Assembly (NCBI GenBank): GCA_949752745.1
Contig: OX457031.1
Coordinates: forward strand, 24,752,081-24,816,080
Direction: 5' to 3'
Length of the DNA stretch: 64,000 nucleotides
Source of the DNA: Protula sp. h YS-2021
Lineage: Eukaryota; Annelida; Polychaeta; Sabellida; Serpulidae
The notes below the pieces were generated by a model. It had not been told where the DNA came from. It saw only the letters and a list, made by a program, of their open reading frames with translations, and ran no database searches. The position numbers were made by a program, and so were the translations under genes. Of this stretch, positions 1 to 13,244 are shown piece by piece; the first letter of the stretch is position 1; each line of letters opens with the position of its first letter.

Positions 1-2280
1 ATGCGAATGACTTAAAATACCACCATTGAAATGCATTAAAGCTGGCACACTGCACTATGTGAGTGTATTAAAATTAGCGCCACTAAAGTTTGAATTTATA
101 CATCCTTACATTCTGGGACACACATTTAAAAATTTCCGAGCCTCCTCTGTTATCTAGCGCAGACAATTTTTTTTCTTTTTTTTGTGGGTGGGGGTGGAAG
201 GGGGGTGTTACATTTTCTTTTATTCTTTATTTAATCTATACTTTAAGACCACAGAAGTAAAGGCGCAGAATGTGTACTACTGCCAAGACAACAAAGGATG
301 CCGCAGCCTCCGCCCACCCCTGCCCAATCAGTGATTTATCCATGTGGCTGAATCTACCGACTCGGCCTTCGCCTACGGGCTTATGTGCGATAGTGCTTCA
401 CTCCCTGTGTCATTACCTGGAGAAGCGGGTTGAGCTTCAGAAATTTGCAGCTGCTGCAACTCAACGTCGATCTTCTTCATTTGTCTTAAAACCGAACCAA
501 TAAAATCTCTCAACCATCTGCCCTTACTGCCCTATCAATCGACGTCTCTGTTTAACTAAATTAACGACAGATTTAATTCACAACATAATTCACAATATGT
601 AACGATATTCACCAACAAAAATCATTTATCATTTATTACTAAATGAATAACTGTGAAATGGGACTGAAAGCATGGCAACAATCTTAACCCAAAATCACAA
701 AATCAGGGGTCCAGAGTCACCAATAATAGAAAGGTTCGCTCTTTATTTGCTACGTGTCGTAGGTTTACCTGTACTTCGGCTGTTGTACTTGTTTCATGAC
801 TTTCTTAATGAAACCCACGTAATCTAAAACACGAAAATGACAAGTTTTGCTGTTATCTTTTCTTATTTTATCTCCTGCAAAAAAATTAACAGAGGCAAAA
901 TAATACGCCACAGGACTACGTCAATCATACAATAAACACAATTTAAAGTTTTTTGGTGCAGAAAGTGATACAATGTGTACCCAACAAATTTCCCCCAGAC
1001 TATCGATCAACCTGACTTTCTACACTTCAGTCGAAATATTTTACTAGTTTGCTTATCTGGGTCCATCTTGGTAATATGCGGGCTTGATTTGACCGTACCT
1101 CTGGGAAACTGGTCTGGTTTTACTAATTCTTTAAAGAAATCGTATGCTGATGTCACTTTGTCCAAATAATCAGTGTCCGGTGCAAACCAGAATTTGAGTG
1201 TACGAGATTCCTAAAACATACATTGTAAATGGTATTGGGAAACGTAACCATACCCCAAACGACAACACCCCCTACCCCCAAGGGACACTATCAGACAAAA
1301 TGAGAAGTTTATTTTCTTCCAAAGAAAAATGATATATCGTTTTAAAGCAAAAAGACATTATTATTTTTTTTTGGAACGGGATGAGAGCAAAGGAATGAAA
1401 CAGCTACAACCGTTAAGCAAATCATGACCTGAAAAAAGATTTCAAATCATTTCTGACTTTTTATGGATCTTCCCCGTATACGTTTAGTAAAATGCCACGT
1501 GCAGAAGTCACTGTCCACTCACAGGGACGTGTTTTCCCGATTTTTGATCCACCAAGAAGCATTTGAATTCCAGCTGAATGTCCTGCGGACCCCACTTTGT
1601 GCTTGCCGCTTCTGCAACAGTAAACGCAAAAATATGGAAATTCATTTCTTTAAATTTTAGCAGATGACATTTACAAGAAAATGGCATAAATTTAACTTGA
1701 GATCTATGCGGCCGCATGGGTGTTACATTTAAGGCGGTAACACCTGCATGCTAAAAGCCAAGCTACGTAGAAAATCACAGCTTATTACTCACATTCCAGT
1801 GAAATTCAATGCCAACAGTGGTATCTTATTTGTGACAGACATATAATAAATATCACGGCATGGAGCTCTGATCTCTGCAAGCAGAACCAGATAGCTGTAT
1901 TACGCTAGGCAGCTCATGCCGGACAGGCGCGTTGATTGATTATTTATTGGTGCTCTGGCTGACCTGCAATGGTTATCATCGCTGTGCACGCGCCAAAAGT
2001 AAATATTTCTCTCTCCGTGCAGGTGGGAAATTCTAGAACTTAGTAGTAGTGGCTGATAGTTTGCCAGAATGGTGTCTCGTGGCCAAACCACTCAATCCTT
2101 TGGAGACAGACCGCTGAAAAAAACACCACCCCTCCCCCACGTCCCTTCCCGCTACTTTTTAAGGGTTCTTAAGATCACCCCCACCCACAGAAGGAACTTG
2201 GGAATTGGTTTTACGACTAATCGATTAGCAGTGTTTAATTACACTTAGCGATTGACTACCTTTTCTATATCTCTAGCCTC
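1..2280. other. Intergenic, nothing recognised
   Basis: AT-rich DNA with short homopolymer and G-rich runs. The open frames here are short and show no recognisable domain. I see no RNA gene or repeat structure that I can support. Confidence 0.5.
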
Positions 2281-2290
2281 TACTCCTCCC

Positions 2291-2497
2291 ACGCCCCACT
2301 TTTCACAGAACAGAGCCGCTCACCATTTGCCTGTTTATTGATGACGAGCCCTGAGTGACCACCTTTTACTCCCCCCCCCCCCCCTCGGCCACTTTTACCT
2401 GGTCTTTAGCCCCAACTCCCCCTCACCCCCACGCCCCACTTTTCACAGAACAGAGCCGCTCACCATTTGCCTGTTTATTGATGACGAGCCCTGAGTG
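2291..2497. repeat. Pair of 67 bp direct repeats
   Basis: A 67 bp segment beginning ACGCCCCACTTTTCACAG and ending GCCCTGAGTG occurs at 2291-2357 and again at 2431-2497. The two copies appear identical and are separated by a C-rich spacer of about 73 bp. This is a recent local duplication; no coding meaning is apparent. Confidence 0.85.
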
Positions 2498-3573
2498 CTG
2501 ACCGCCGGCCTTGTGAGCCACCTGGCTCTCATCTATCGCGTTCTTCTTCACCTTCTCTATCTGTATGTGCGTCACATTGCCCCTCTTCGCGGGCGTCATC
2601 ACAATTTCCTCTAAAAATTACAAACATTATTAAGTATGAGAGTACTGGGGGAAAGCATGTGAGGCAGCGAAGTTTCGCGGACGTTTATTCTCGGATGCTA
2701 TTTTATGCGATGGCATAAAGTGAGCATCGTTTTCAGGAGCTACATTACGAGCGCAAAAATACACCCCAAAAATCTACCGGTTAAAGCGAGAACCCCAGCT
2801 TTGAAGCCACCGCATCTCGGTGAAAGCAATTATATAAATGTACAATTTTCCCTGACAAAAGTGCGGAAATAATGGGCAAAGAGTTGCTGGTCTTGCTGCA
2901 TGGGCCACAACCAGTACGACCGAGGCCGCCTGATTTTCAGCACGCGTATTGCTCTTTCGTCTGGCATTTAACGAATCACTCAAGCGTGAACTAATTTAGT
3001 CAGGATGGCAATCATGAATAAGTCAACAGCATCACAATTAAATGTTAAAATGAATGGCATTAAACTTGTTCCTTCTCTCCCTTTTTTAAAGCTGTAGTCA
3101 AGGTAAATTTCAATACACGGATTATGCAGAAAACCTGCAATGGAGCGGCCATCGGGACCAACAAGAAAATAAAAGAGCTGTGCCTAACCAGGCAGACTTT
3201 CAGCGGATTGCGTAGGAAACCACATTAAGCATGATTAAATTAAGATACACAAAGCGCCGACTGCAATGAAAACCCATGGTCCTCTAGTTACCAAAGAGAA
3301 GTACCTGAGCGATAAATAAAGCAATATGGTTGCGAGAGCTTTGCTCCGAAGCTGTCCTTGCAACTCATACCTTCATGGTTGATGTAATTCTTTGTGACGT
3401 GTGAAAATGGGAAAATTCATGCGTAGTTTATATATTCTTAGTCTGTATCGAATGAAGTTCGTGGTGTTTCTAAACTTCCAACAATAGATGAAATGCTTGA
3501 TGCAAGTGTAGCGTTCGGATTAGAAATAACTCCACGGAATGCGCCATGTAACAGACGCTAGAGGTGCCCCTTG
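2498..3573. other. Intergenic, nothing recognised
   Basis: No coding, RNA or repeat structure could be supported in this stretch. Confidence 0.45.
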
Positions 3574-3581
3574 GATGTAAC

Positions 3582-4695
3582 GGGGTTTGGTCAAGTCAAC
3601 CCTCGACCAACTCAACCCTCTGCCAACTCAACCCATTTTAGTCAAGTCAACCCACCTATGTTTGGTCAACTCAACCCAGCCTTAATACCAACTCAACCCA
3701 CCCTGAAAGTCAACTCAACCCACCTAAATAAAATCATCCCAAGGACAAAATATATTAATGAAAACGAAATAGTCAGTTTCTAAGATGACTTACTGGTTTC
3801 AGATGAAAGAAACCAACCAAATATGTGATCTTCTCTTTAATGTATTGTCTTTATACAATCACAGAAACCATCTGAGACTGGCGATTTTCATGTAATTCGA
3901 AATATTTCCTTAAGACGACACAGATATTGAACTGCAATTATGCTTAAAGGCTTGTATGGAGAGTATGAACTCGGCAATCGGGGACTGGAGTTAACAATGT
4001 GACAATGAATTGCATTTGGGTTAATAGAGTATTTCAATTGATTGGGATCAGCTCTTTGATGTATTATCTTTTTACAATCACATAAACTACGAGGCGGAGA
4101 GGGTGTTCTCGGAGTTTCAACCGAAATGGGATCACCTTTTTAATGTATAAAGTGTAATACAAAAACGGAACGCGTTCAGCTTCCACATTGTTGAAAGCCG
4201 AGGGCAGGGTTTACGCCCCAAATGAGTAGTGCCCAGACTGTAAATTTGACCAGACCAGAAACAGTTTGTGGTGTGTAAAACGTGATATATAAACTCATTT
4301 TGTCAAGTCAGACAAATAACTTAAGCGTAATGTAGTTCGGGTCAGTGGTGTACATTTGTTTAATAATGTGTGAAAAGATTGGTTTGTTATTTTAAAAGGA
4401 CATATACGTAAATAAATTTCTGAATTATCATGCAACTGTTCGCAGTGTTATTGACCATACACAGCTTGCCGTAAAAAGACATAAATTTGGGTTGAAAATA
4501 AACGTCATTGCTTCCATTTCCCTACAAAATAAGAGTAATTAATAATAAATTGACTAATCAAAGAATAAAACAAGGTGGGTTGAGTTGACTTTCAATGTGG
4601 GTTGAGTTGGTATGAAAAACTGGGTTGAGTTGACTTTCAGGTTGGGTTGAGTTGGTATGGGTTGACTTGGTCGAGGGTTGACTTGACCCAAGACC
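3582..4695. mobile_element. Non-autonomous DNA transposon with repetitive inverted termini
   Basis: The two ends are inverted repeats of roughly 130-145 bp, each built from tandem copies of a GTCAACTCAACCCA-type motif, which appears as GGGTTGAGTTGAC at the right end. The outermost 25 bases are nearly the same (GGGGTTTGGTCAAGTC on the left, GGTCTTGGGTCAAGTC reading inward from the right). The element is flanked by a perfect 8 bp direct repeat GATGTAAC at 3574-3581 and 4696-4703. An 8 bp target duplication fits hAT-type transposition. The ~850 bp interior has no recognisable transposase, so it would have to be moved in trans. Its superfamily is inferred from the target-site length only. Confidence 0.75.
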
Positions 4696-4703
4696 GATGT
4701 AAC

Positions 4704-7700
4704 ATGTTCTAGGTCAGAACTTCAGAAAAAAATTAAACAAACTGCATGACTATGAACAGCAACAGCTGAAGGCCAAGTTTACCTAACGAAAGTTAAAAAT
4801 AACATTGTGAAACAATGAAGCTCAATGGAGGGGAAATTTACTTCACTGAAGGTACTGAAAACCATTTATATCCGAGAACTATCCGGCATACATGTCTCTG
4901 ATATTTTCAGGGAATCGCTTTTTGTGACTACTTATTCAAGTGCTCCAATAAGTGAAAGCTTCCTAGAACCTGATGACGATTAGATATTTCCGCGTCCCTA
5001 AAAATAGAATCGGAGTCCTCTAAAACCTGCAAATCTAAAAACATATTTTAAACTTTCTCAAGGAGCATATCCGGTTACGACTATAGAGTTTGTTCTACAA
5101 ATAACGGATGAAGTTCTGTGCCAGGAACACACGAGTTTCGGATTTCTCGTAAATTGCCGAAACAAATTATATATTTACAGGGGTGTCCGTTGCTCCAGTA
5201 GGTACCTCAAGCAAGCACGGATCAGGCTGTACCACGCTCAAAACGCTTTTATCCAGAAAGCCAAGCCTCCCCCCCCCCCCATCCATCCCCCAAGGGACAT
5301 AGCAACCAGCTGCAACATGCCTCCATAGATAATTGCCCGGATTTGATTATTCGCCGTTGTTCAGAAATACTGTGAAAAGATACGAACATTTTTTTCAAAT
5401 AATCGAATATTAGCCGAATCATAGTAAGTGGCCATAACAGCTCAACAACTAGAAAAACTGGCAACGGAAAATAACGAACAGAATCCACGGTATGAACACC
5501 CTCGCCTAGATATCAATAGGTACAATGTTTAAATGCAGACTTTTTAGTCCTCAGAAATCAGTTGACCCTTTCGTTCCCACCTTCTCATATTTAACATCCT
5601 AAATTGGTGATAGCACAGATATGTACCAAAAACCAACCACTTTTTACGAAAACGAAACTGATATATATTTGAAATAGGGGATTTATTTTAACTCAGAGAT
5701 GAGTAGAATGAGACTATTTACAAACACACCCGCCCTGAGCATCCTCTTCCTCTGGATATTTTCCTGGCCTTCCATACCAACAACCTCAAGATTGAAGAAT
5801 TATTTTGCCTCCCACCCACCGCTCTTCCCAAGGGACATACACACATCCCGGGTTTAACTTCAATCAAGAGGACATGTGGCTGACTTAAGCTATGGCAAGT
5901 TTTCAACCACCACAAAGCAGAACATGATTTCTTTCTACACAATCGTCCATTGCACACGGCACTCACTAAAGCTCCGCCCATACGGCCGCTGCCCAGGAGA
6001 CAACTTCTAAAACGACGTAATGTATTAAAACTTTCAAGCATACCAGTTTTTTTTTTTCTTTCACTGGCCCACAGAAACAGCAGCAGTTTTACTGCCAAAA
6101 GCACCGGAATCTCACGAAACAGTAATGATTTTCAACAAATTACACAGATGAATAACAAGTCGATAGAAACCGAAACGATGAATGGCAACTTTCCGAAAGG
6201 TTTCCGCGAAATAAACAGTCTGCTCGCGCGTATAACGCGCTCTATGGAAGAATGCCATCGTGAAAGCAATCATGGAAAATCTGAATCATTACATTCAAAC
6301 AACGTATCCGGCATACTGGAGCCAAATTGAAATCATTTCTGGTTTTGCCTTTTCCTTTATAAACACTTATTATGCCATTGCAGGATTCTAAATCATGCAG
6401 AACGCGGAAGCTTTTATCGCTACGACTGCAGCTAAGATGTAACAGCTCTTAGTTATCAGAACCACAACAATTCCAAACGCATGACACAGCGTACGAAGTG
6501 TTTTTCTAGCACATACTGGCCTGTTTTAGCATCCTACATTTTCGAAACAGGCCACCAAATATTGTGCAGCATAACTGTGTGTATATTACACACCAAAAAA
6601 AAATACTTGGCAATACATGTTTGTTTTTCAATACATCAAAAGAACTAAGTAAAGTGCCAAATAACAGAATACATTCCCTGTTATAATCTAAAATGGCGGA
6701 GGAGGGGGGGGGGCGCAGTGGATAAAAAATTACTTGTTCCTAGAACTATATGGCAAAGCGTCAAAATCACAAAGCCTTTCCTCCCCTGACCACAGTAATT
6801 GAATAAACATTCAGACAGGAAGTGGTTTCTAAAATTGATAATAGACAGAGCTTACCATTATCCATATTTGTGTGTTTGGCTACACCAGCCCTCGATCGTT
6901 CACCGCACCTAAGCGCCCACTAATTCTCTTCTCTTTTCGACTGATTCCTGATATCCTTTCCGAAATAGATTATGCTGATAACTTCATCCAGATATTAGCT
7001 GTGGTTACTGTTAAATATCTACAACAAATAATGCACTGAGAACTGATTATGCAGATCACCATATGATGCACTGTTTAAATACACAACTCTTTACAGACTG
7101 CTCATAAAAAAATCAAATCCGTCATTCTCTACGTGTTCTATGTAATCTGTATTCAACGCTATGAATACATTAAGGAAGCTGAGGGCGTGGTCACTACTTC
7201 TTTATAACGCCTAAACTTAAGAGAAAAAACTTCATCACTGCTTCCATACATCGAAAGTTTAGGAATCGCCGTATCATCAGTGAGACAACAAAACTGCATT
7301 TGATTCAAGAAAGAACCTTATGTACATTTGACACAAACTTTAAAGCATAATTCGAACACATAAATGTGAAAGGGACGTTTTTGCGGGATGTTTTTTGTCA
7401 GGAGATGACCCAGAGAACGAGTGTAGACTTCGATCCCTGTCAACAAATCAATCTCACGCTCGCACAGCCGACGGATGAGAACACTAAATAGAGCCACTAT
7501 TTAAATTTTCACACACATGTATCTCTAACAATCTTCCCATCAATCCTTGGTGAATACAGAACTTACTGAGTGCGGGTGATTGAGCTGATTGCATTGACAA
7601 GCGACCAAAGGCTCATCTCAGATTTTTTTTTGCCATCTGTATATACCGAACAGTCGCGAGGCAAGTGATAACTAGGAAGGCATTCTTCATAACTGCGCAT

Positions 7701-8268
7701 CAGAGATGACGCACCTCGGTGGGAGAAGGGGGAGGCATTTCGTAGGCAAAATGGTGAGCTGCTCCTCATAACACAAGATATCAGACGACCCAATTTAATA
7801 GCGAAAAATGCTTCTGCATACAATGCTAATCGATACAGCATGACTCCTATATATAGCACATCTTGGCAGCCTAATTAAGTATGCGGCGAAAAAAAAATCA
7901 ATAGCTAGAGCTGCTTAGAGCTATAATACAATAGCATTCCATGACCTCGTAGATAACGACTCCATCATGCACCGCAACTGACACTGACCCCTGACTGAGT
8001 GGCATGTTACGTAACAACCACAGATGAGAAATGCATAAAAAGCTCAATTTCAGGCAATAACAAATAGCAATGGACCGACAATAATGCTGTTACTGTTTTG
8101 AAGCTTTCTAAAGAATGCAGGAACACTAGAGAATCTTCGGGAAAATCTTCCGAAAGCCCCAGCGCAGTTAATACCCATGCATAGATAACAAAGCAGCCAA
8201 AAATGGGGAGGTTGGGGTGGGGGGGGGGAGGCTGTTGACGTTATGCACCTTTCTTGATTTTCTATACG
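4704..8268. other. Intergenic, nothing recognised
   Basis: Several open frames of 80-128 codons occur on both strands (for example around 5.7-6.3 kb), but they overlap antisense to each other, show no domain and have biased low-complexity composition. I do not regard them as genes. No RNA gene was recognised. Confidence 0.45.
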
Positions 8269-8269
8269 A

Positions 8270-9434
8270 GTTCAATAATGTTTAATAAAACCGTGTGACC
8301 TATCCGAGGAATAACTACACCAAATTTAAAGTCGATCCGACTTTGCGATGTCGAGATATTTCGCTTAAGAACAGATAACTTTTTACCTGTCAAAAGTTGA
8401 AACAGTCGTCTGACTGAACCAAGGAATATCCATATAAAATTTTAAGTCGATATGACTTTCCGTTATCGAGATATTATGCATAAAAGATTTGGTTCAAAAT
8501 ATACACATTTTACGTGATGACGTCATACGACGCTTTCGTTCGTTCTACTCGAGAAAAATATTTAGAGTTTCTTTCGGACCAACCAAGCAATAATCCAAAG
8601 TTTCAGTTTTCTCTGGCGTCCAGCAGCTGAGAAATTTCGCACACAAGATTTTTACGCAATGACGTCATACACCCGCCCTAATCACGTGACACGCCAAAAA
8701 TTGATGGAACAGTCCGGCTGACCCAAGGAATATTCATATAAAATTTGAAGTCGATAGGACTTTCCGTTATCGAGATATTTTGCACACAAGACCTTGTTTA
8801 TAAAATAAAACATATTTTACGTGATGACGTCATACGCCGCATTCGTTCGTTCTACTCGCGAAAAAATTTTATAGAGTCTTTCGGACCTAACAAGCAACAA
8901 TCCCACCAAGTTTCAACTTTCTCCGATGTTCAGCGGCTGAGAAATTTCGCACACAAGATTTTAACGTAATGACGTCATACGCCTGCCTTAATCACCTGAC
9001 ATGCGCTAAAAATTGATAGAACCCGCCGACTGACCCAAGGAATATCTATATAAAATTTGAAGTCGACAGGACTTTCCGTTATCGAGATATTTTGCACACA
9101 AGATCTTGTTCAAAATATATACATATTCTGCGTGATGACGTCATACGCCGCATTCGTTCGTTCTACTCGCGAAAAAAAATCTACAGAGTCTTTCGGACCA
9201 ACCAAGCAACAATCCCACCAAGTTTCAACTTTTTCCCATGTTCAGCGGCTGAGAAATTTTGCACACAAGATTTTTACGTAATGACGTCATACGCTTGCCC
9301 TAATCACGTGAAATGTGTCAAAAGTTGATAGAACCGTCCGACCTTACCAAGGAATAATTCGATCAAGTTTGAAGTCGATCCGACGTTTCGTTCTCGAGAT
9401 ATCTTGCACACAACACTTTGTTCACAACAGACTG

Positions 9435-9466
<32 letters not shown>

Positions 9467-9546
9467 ACACACACACGTACACACATACACACACACAGAA
9501 CGTACAAACACTATATGTCTCCCCTTGGTCGGGGAGACATAACTAG
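8270..9546 (+). repeat. Tandem-core interspersed repeat (~310 bp units) with CA tract and terminal hairpin
   Basis: About 3.7 copies of a ~304-312 bp unit. The landmark TTTCCGTTATCGAGATATT occurs near 8456, 8760 and 9070, with a degenerate form near 9382. Each full unit carries two palindromic TGACGTCA sites. The array is followed by a (CA)n tract (9437-9502) and a hairpin with an 8 bp GTCTCCCC/GGGGAGAC stem and 6 nt loop (9517-9538), then ATAACTAG. A tandem core, microsatellite and 3' hairpin resemble the non-autonomous Helentron-related 'pearl/HINE' repeats known from molluscs; that assignment is inference. Open frames of ~74 codons here are artefacts of the repeat. Confidence 0.7.
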
Positions 9547-9614
9547 AGCAGTGTGCACAGCCCACATATTCCCCACACCCCCCCCCCCCTCCGCCATCAG
9601 TTAAACACGGCCAT

Positions 9615-9850
9615 CAATAGTCAATCAAGAGTTGAAATTTTCTAAGTCCAGTTGGTCCATTCTCCTTGGACGAACCTGGACCATTTTCAACACCGATTTG
9701 TGTTTGTTATCTTAGAAGCTACATACCAAGTTTCATTAAAATCCTTCCAGGAGTTTTTAAGTTATCGTGTTAACAAGCTCTTGATGACAGACCGACCGAC
9801 AGACCCACACGCGATCGATCGCATACATTCCCCATGGGGAATGAAAAATT
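9615..9850 (+). repeat. Interspersed-repeat fragment ending in a palindrome
   Basis: This stretch ends in a GACAGACCGACCGACAGAC microsatellite and a perfect 18 bp palindrome CATTCCCCATGGGGAATG (9826-9843). The end structure matches the other tandem-core repeats of this window, but no tandem core is visible here. It is probably a short relative or truncated copy. Confidence 0.5.
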
Positions 9851-10689
9851 ACGTGGGTGAGGGGAGGAATAGTCCTCGGGGGGAAATGTCCTACGGGGGG
9901 ATTGTTCGGGGGGAATTGTTGGGAGGAGTTGTCTGGGGGGAACTGTCCCAGATCCTTGGGGAACAGTTTCTGAAATCCAGACTGTACTGTAGTTCTGAAG
10001 CATTTACTTGCAGGACAAAATCATCAAATTGAGAACAGCCTGCTCCGAATAACGCTCTTTCACACAATACAATCACGTCCTTGACACTGACAACCGGGGT
10101 TTCGGCACTTCCGGCTAATGACAAGTCAAGCAGAGACAGATCAGTTTGAAAAAAAAGAGCAATAAACTCACCACAATTTGTCAACTTAAAAGCTTTCCCC
10201 AATTTGTCAGGTCTGCTAGTCACTAAATGAAACAGCAATGCAACTGAATGAAATAACAACGCAGTGACTAGTGGCACAACACAGACCGCACAAACCCGAA
10301 CATTAAATTCTCTACACAGTACTGTTACCATTCTGGCGAACTGTCATTTTAAGGACGTATCCTAATAAACTTTTTTTTTTTAAATATGAATCCTCGCCTT
10401 CAGATAATTGGCTCGGGTAGACAAGAAAATGAGGCACACCACTGATGATCTGCATACATGTTGTCCTGCATAAAAGATATAAACTGCAAACTGAATGGAT
10501 GAATTTCTCAAAATACAATGGTTAGAACTGGTTTCTACTAGCATAATAACATCAAAAACTTTACTACGTCTAGCCCCCATGGCCGATATGGTGTGTGTAA
10601 GGCTGTTGCGTGTTGACTACGCAAAATTTAAAAGTGGAAGATAGGTAGACGTAGTGTCTAACATTTAAACGAATCAACCCATTTACCAG

Positions 10690-11240
10690 TAGGCGCGTGA
10701 GAATGAAGTACGTACGTTAAGTACAGCGCCGATCTTGAAAAATCCGCCATTTTGTCTTTTTTTGCGATCTTGTCAATTCTTGGTCGCTGCACTGCGGAAG
10801 GGTCCAGAGAAGCCGTGTACAAAATTTCAAACGAATTCATTTATCAATGCGGCCTGTAGGAGCGTGAGACTGTCCTATATACGATAAGTCCAGTGCCAAT
10901 TTACAAAAGTCCGCCATTTTGTCAATTTTTTTCCGATCCGGAAAATTCTTGGTCACTGCTCTGCGGAAGGGTCCAGAGAAGCCGTGTACAAAATTTCAAA
11001 CGAATCCATCCAGCAATGCGGCCTGTAGGAGCTTGATACTGCCCTATATACACTAAGTCCAGTTCCGATTTTCAAAAGTCCGCCATTTTGTCAATTTTTT
11101 CCGATCCGGAAAATTCTTGTTCATTGCACTGCGGAAGGGTCCAGAGAAGCCGTGTACAAAACCTGAAACGAATCCATCCATTAATGTGGCCTGTAGGCGC
11201 GTGACAGATGGATAGACAGACAGATCGAAAAGTTCAAAAC
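10690..11240 (+). repeat. Tandem-core interspersed repeat (~168 bp units, 3 copies)
   Basis: The landmark GCGGAAGGGTCCAGAGAAGC occurs at about 10794, 10963 and 11131, giving a unit of 168-169 bp. Each unit also contains TCCGCCATTTTGTC. The array is followed by a GACAGATGGATAGACAGACAG tract, the same architecture as the neighbouring repeats. No coding content. Confidence 0.8.
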
Positions 11241-12149
11241 TGTATCCCTCCGTTCCACTGGATATAAAGAAGAAGAAAACTTACGATGCTCAAGCAAGTG
11301 TTTGATGAATTCAGAATAACTTGCAGACCGGTAAGCTGACATAATGAACCCCCATTACCAGTACTGTTAACCTATCATGATTAATCTCCACAACATTCAA
11401 GAAGCATGGCTGGTATTTTTATACGAATAGGGTTAACTAGACCGACCAGAGCACAAACATCATGCAAACCCAACAGAGACCTACCAATTGTGTTTTCAAA
11501 CAAAACAATATTCTTTCCGAGCAAATTTGCTACTTTGGTGCCAAAATGCAGAGGTACATTATCATTTATCATTATACAAAATTTCTTTTCATACTTTTGA
11601 ACAACAGCGCACCAACCTTTTCATTGCTCATGAATTTATCCAAAATAGCTGACAAAAAGTGTTTCAGTAACTCAAAAACGAAAGCGACGGCACGCATCAA
11701 TATATGCAGAGTAAAATTTCCCTTGAGCAACAATATCATATCGAACTTTTATTTTTGTTCTGAATACATTTAGCAGTAAAAGCTTTCTGGTGTTGCTCTT
11801 CATCGTATAAGCGGTATACTGGATCCAGTTTATCGTTGAAGAAAATATCAGTGTAAAATATGACTTGTTGTCACATTGTATGATGTTTCCGAAAATTATC
11901 CACTTTTTAAACACCAGCTTTGTTCTCCAGAAAAGCTCGCCTCGTTTATCTGATATTCCCGATGGCTTATGATTCCTTGAGTAAAATTACTGTAATTCGA
12001 CGAAAACTGCAATTTAATAGCTCCTTAATGAGTTCATTTGCACAATGTTGTTACTTAATTGATCAAAAGACTACAACCATATCTTCAAAACCCCAGATCC
12101 AGCTGATTTCGGCAAATGCAATTCAATGTAAGTGCAATTAAACAAGTAG

Positions 12150-12276
12150 GTGTTTGTGAAACACAAGCAGGCCCCAACCGCCCCCAAATTCATAGGGGTA
12201 TAAAGCGATGACGGACAGACGGACGGACGGACACACCAAACCTATAGGCCCCAATCCGAAGGGTTGGGGCCTAATA
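12150..12276 (+). repeat. Short interspersed repeat with GGCCCCAA hairpin
   Basis: A stretch with GCCCCCAAATTCATAGGGGT, a GACGGACAGACGGACGGAC tract and a terminal hairpin AGGCCCCAA/TTGGGGCCT. A second copy lies in inverted orientation at about 59345-59465, on the other side of the Polinton, so this is a dispersed family. It lacks the tandem core seen at 13.2-14.6 kb but ends in the same kind of hairpin. Confidence 0.75.
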
Positions 12277-13244
12277 ACTACTGAATCCATCAACGGTCGA
12301 AATAATCACACACTTTTTGCCCAAAAATCAACCAACCAACCGCAATATAGTGAATGCTGATTAAAAATGGTATTTAGTTAAACAGAAAAGTGAATCCTTC
12401 CAAGTGTAGACATTAAAGAAAACTTTAAAAAAATGACGTGCTTGTTTTAGCCAAAAAAGGTACACTGAGTATAAACTTTCGTTATATGTTGACTTTTAAT
12501 CGACTAAATGTTTCTTGCTCAATTGAGAAATAGCTAACACCTAAAGCTATTAATATGGGATAAACAGAAAGAATTATCATCCATTTACAGCACGGCTGAT
12601 AGAATTTAAATCAACAGATTACTTTATGATTTAAATCAAGGTAAAAAAATCAACGAATGATTTTTATTTTATTTTTTTAATAGGTTCAAGGTGAAAAAAA
12701 TTACGTGTTTTTTTTAAATATCCAAAGTAAAACATAAAAACCATTTTTTCGATGTCAATATCCACTGCACAACAGTAGTCTATGGGGATTGAACAGAAAA
12801 AACCTTTCAACGAATTATACTGTAAACATACCGTAATTAAACCATTGCTTCTTTATATTTTTACCCTTATTATGCATATTCAAACAAGGCATTGTAAAAC
12901 AGTGACCAAGTAAAATACTGTCGAAAGCCTGATCCTTTTTTTTTTTTTTTTTGACAAGTCGCTTGAACTATATTCTGTTAATCTGGTGCCAGTCGGTTAA
13001 AAAAATTCTGAATCTATTCACATTCGTACACTGAAAACCAAGAAAATGGCAGTGAAGTTTCGCCAATTATTTAATATGAAAATAACTTCAGGACAACAGT
13101 TGTCTTTTCTATCAAGTAAGTGTTTCGAACTACTCAATGCAAGTTTTTTATCAATATTATTATTCACTTTTTATAAGAGATGTACAATTTTGAATGTACT
13201 TAACTTTTGTGCAAGTGAAAGAATAACAAGAAAATATTTAGAAA
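12277..13244. other. Intergenic AT-rich stretch
   Basis: AT-rich DNA with poly-T runs. No gene or defined repeat could be supported. Confidence 0.45.

Noticed and set aside
3571..3783. Pro/Gln/Asn-rich 70-codon frame
   Set aside because: Falls within the repetitive end of the small transposon and begins outside it in the target duplication; no start context or homologue.
5718..6330. Two ~127-codon antisense-overlapping frames
   Set aside because: No motif, low-complexity segments and mutual overlap; neither can be preferred.
9304..9604. Cys/Val-rich and His/Thr-rich frames near 9.4 kb
   Set aside because: They are coded by the (CA)n microsatellite.
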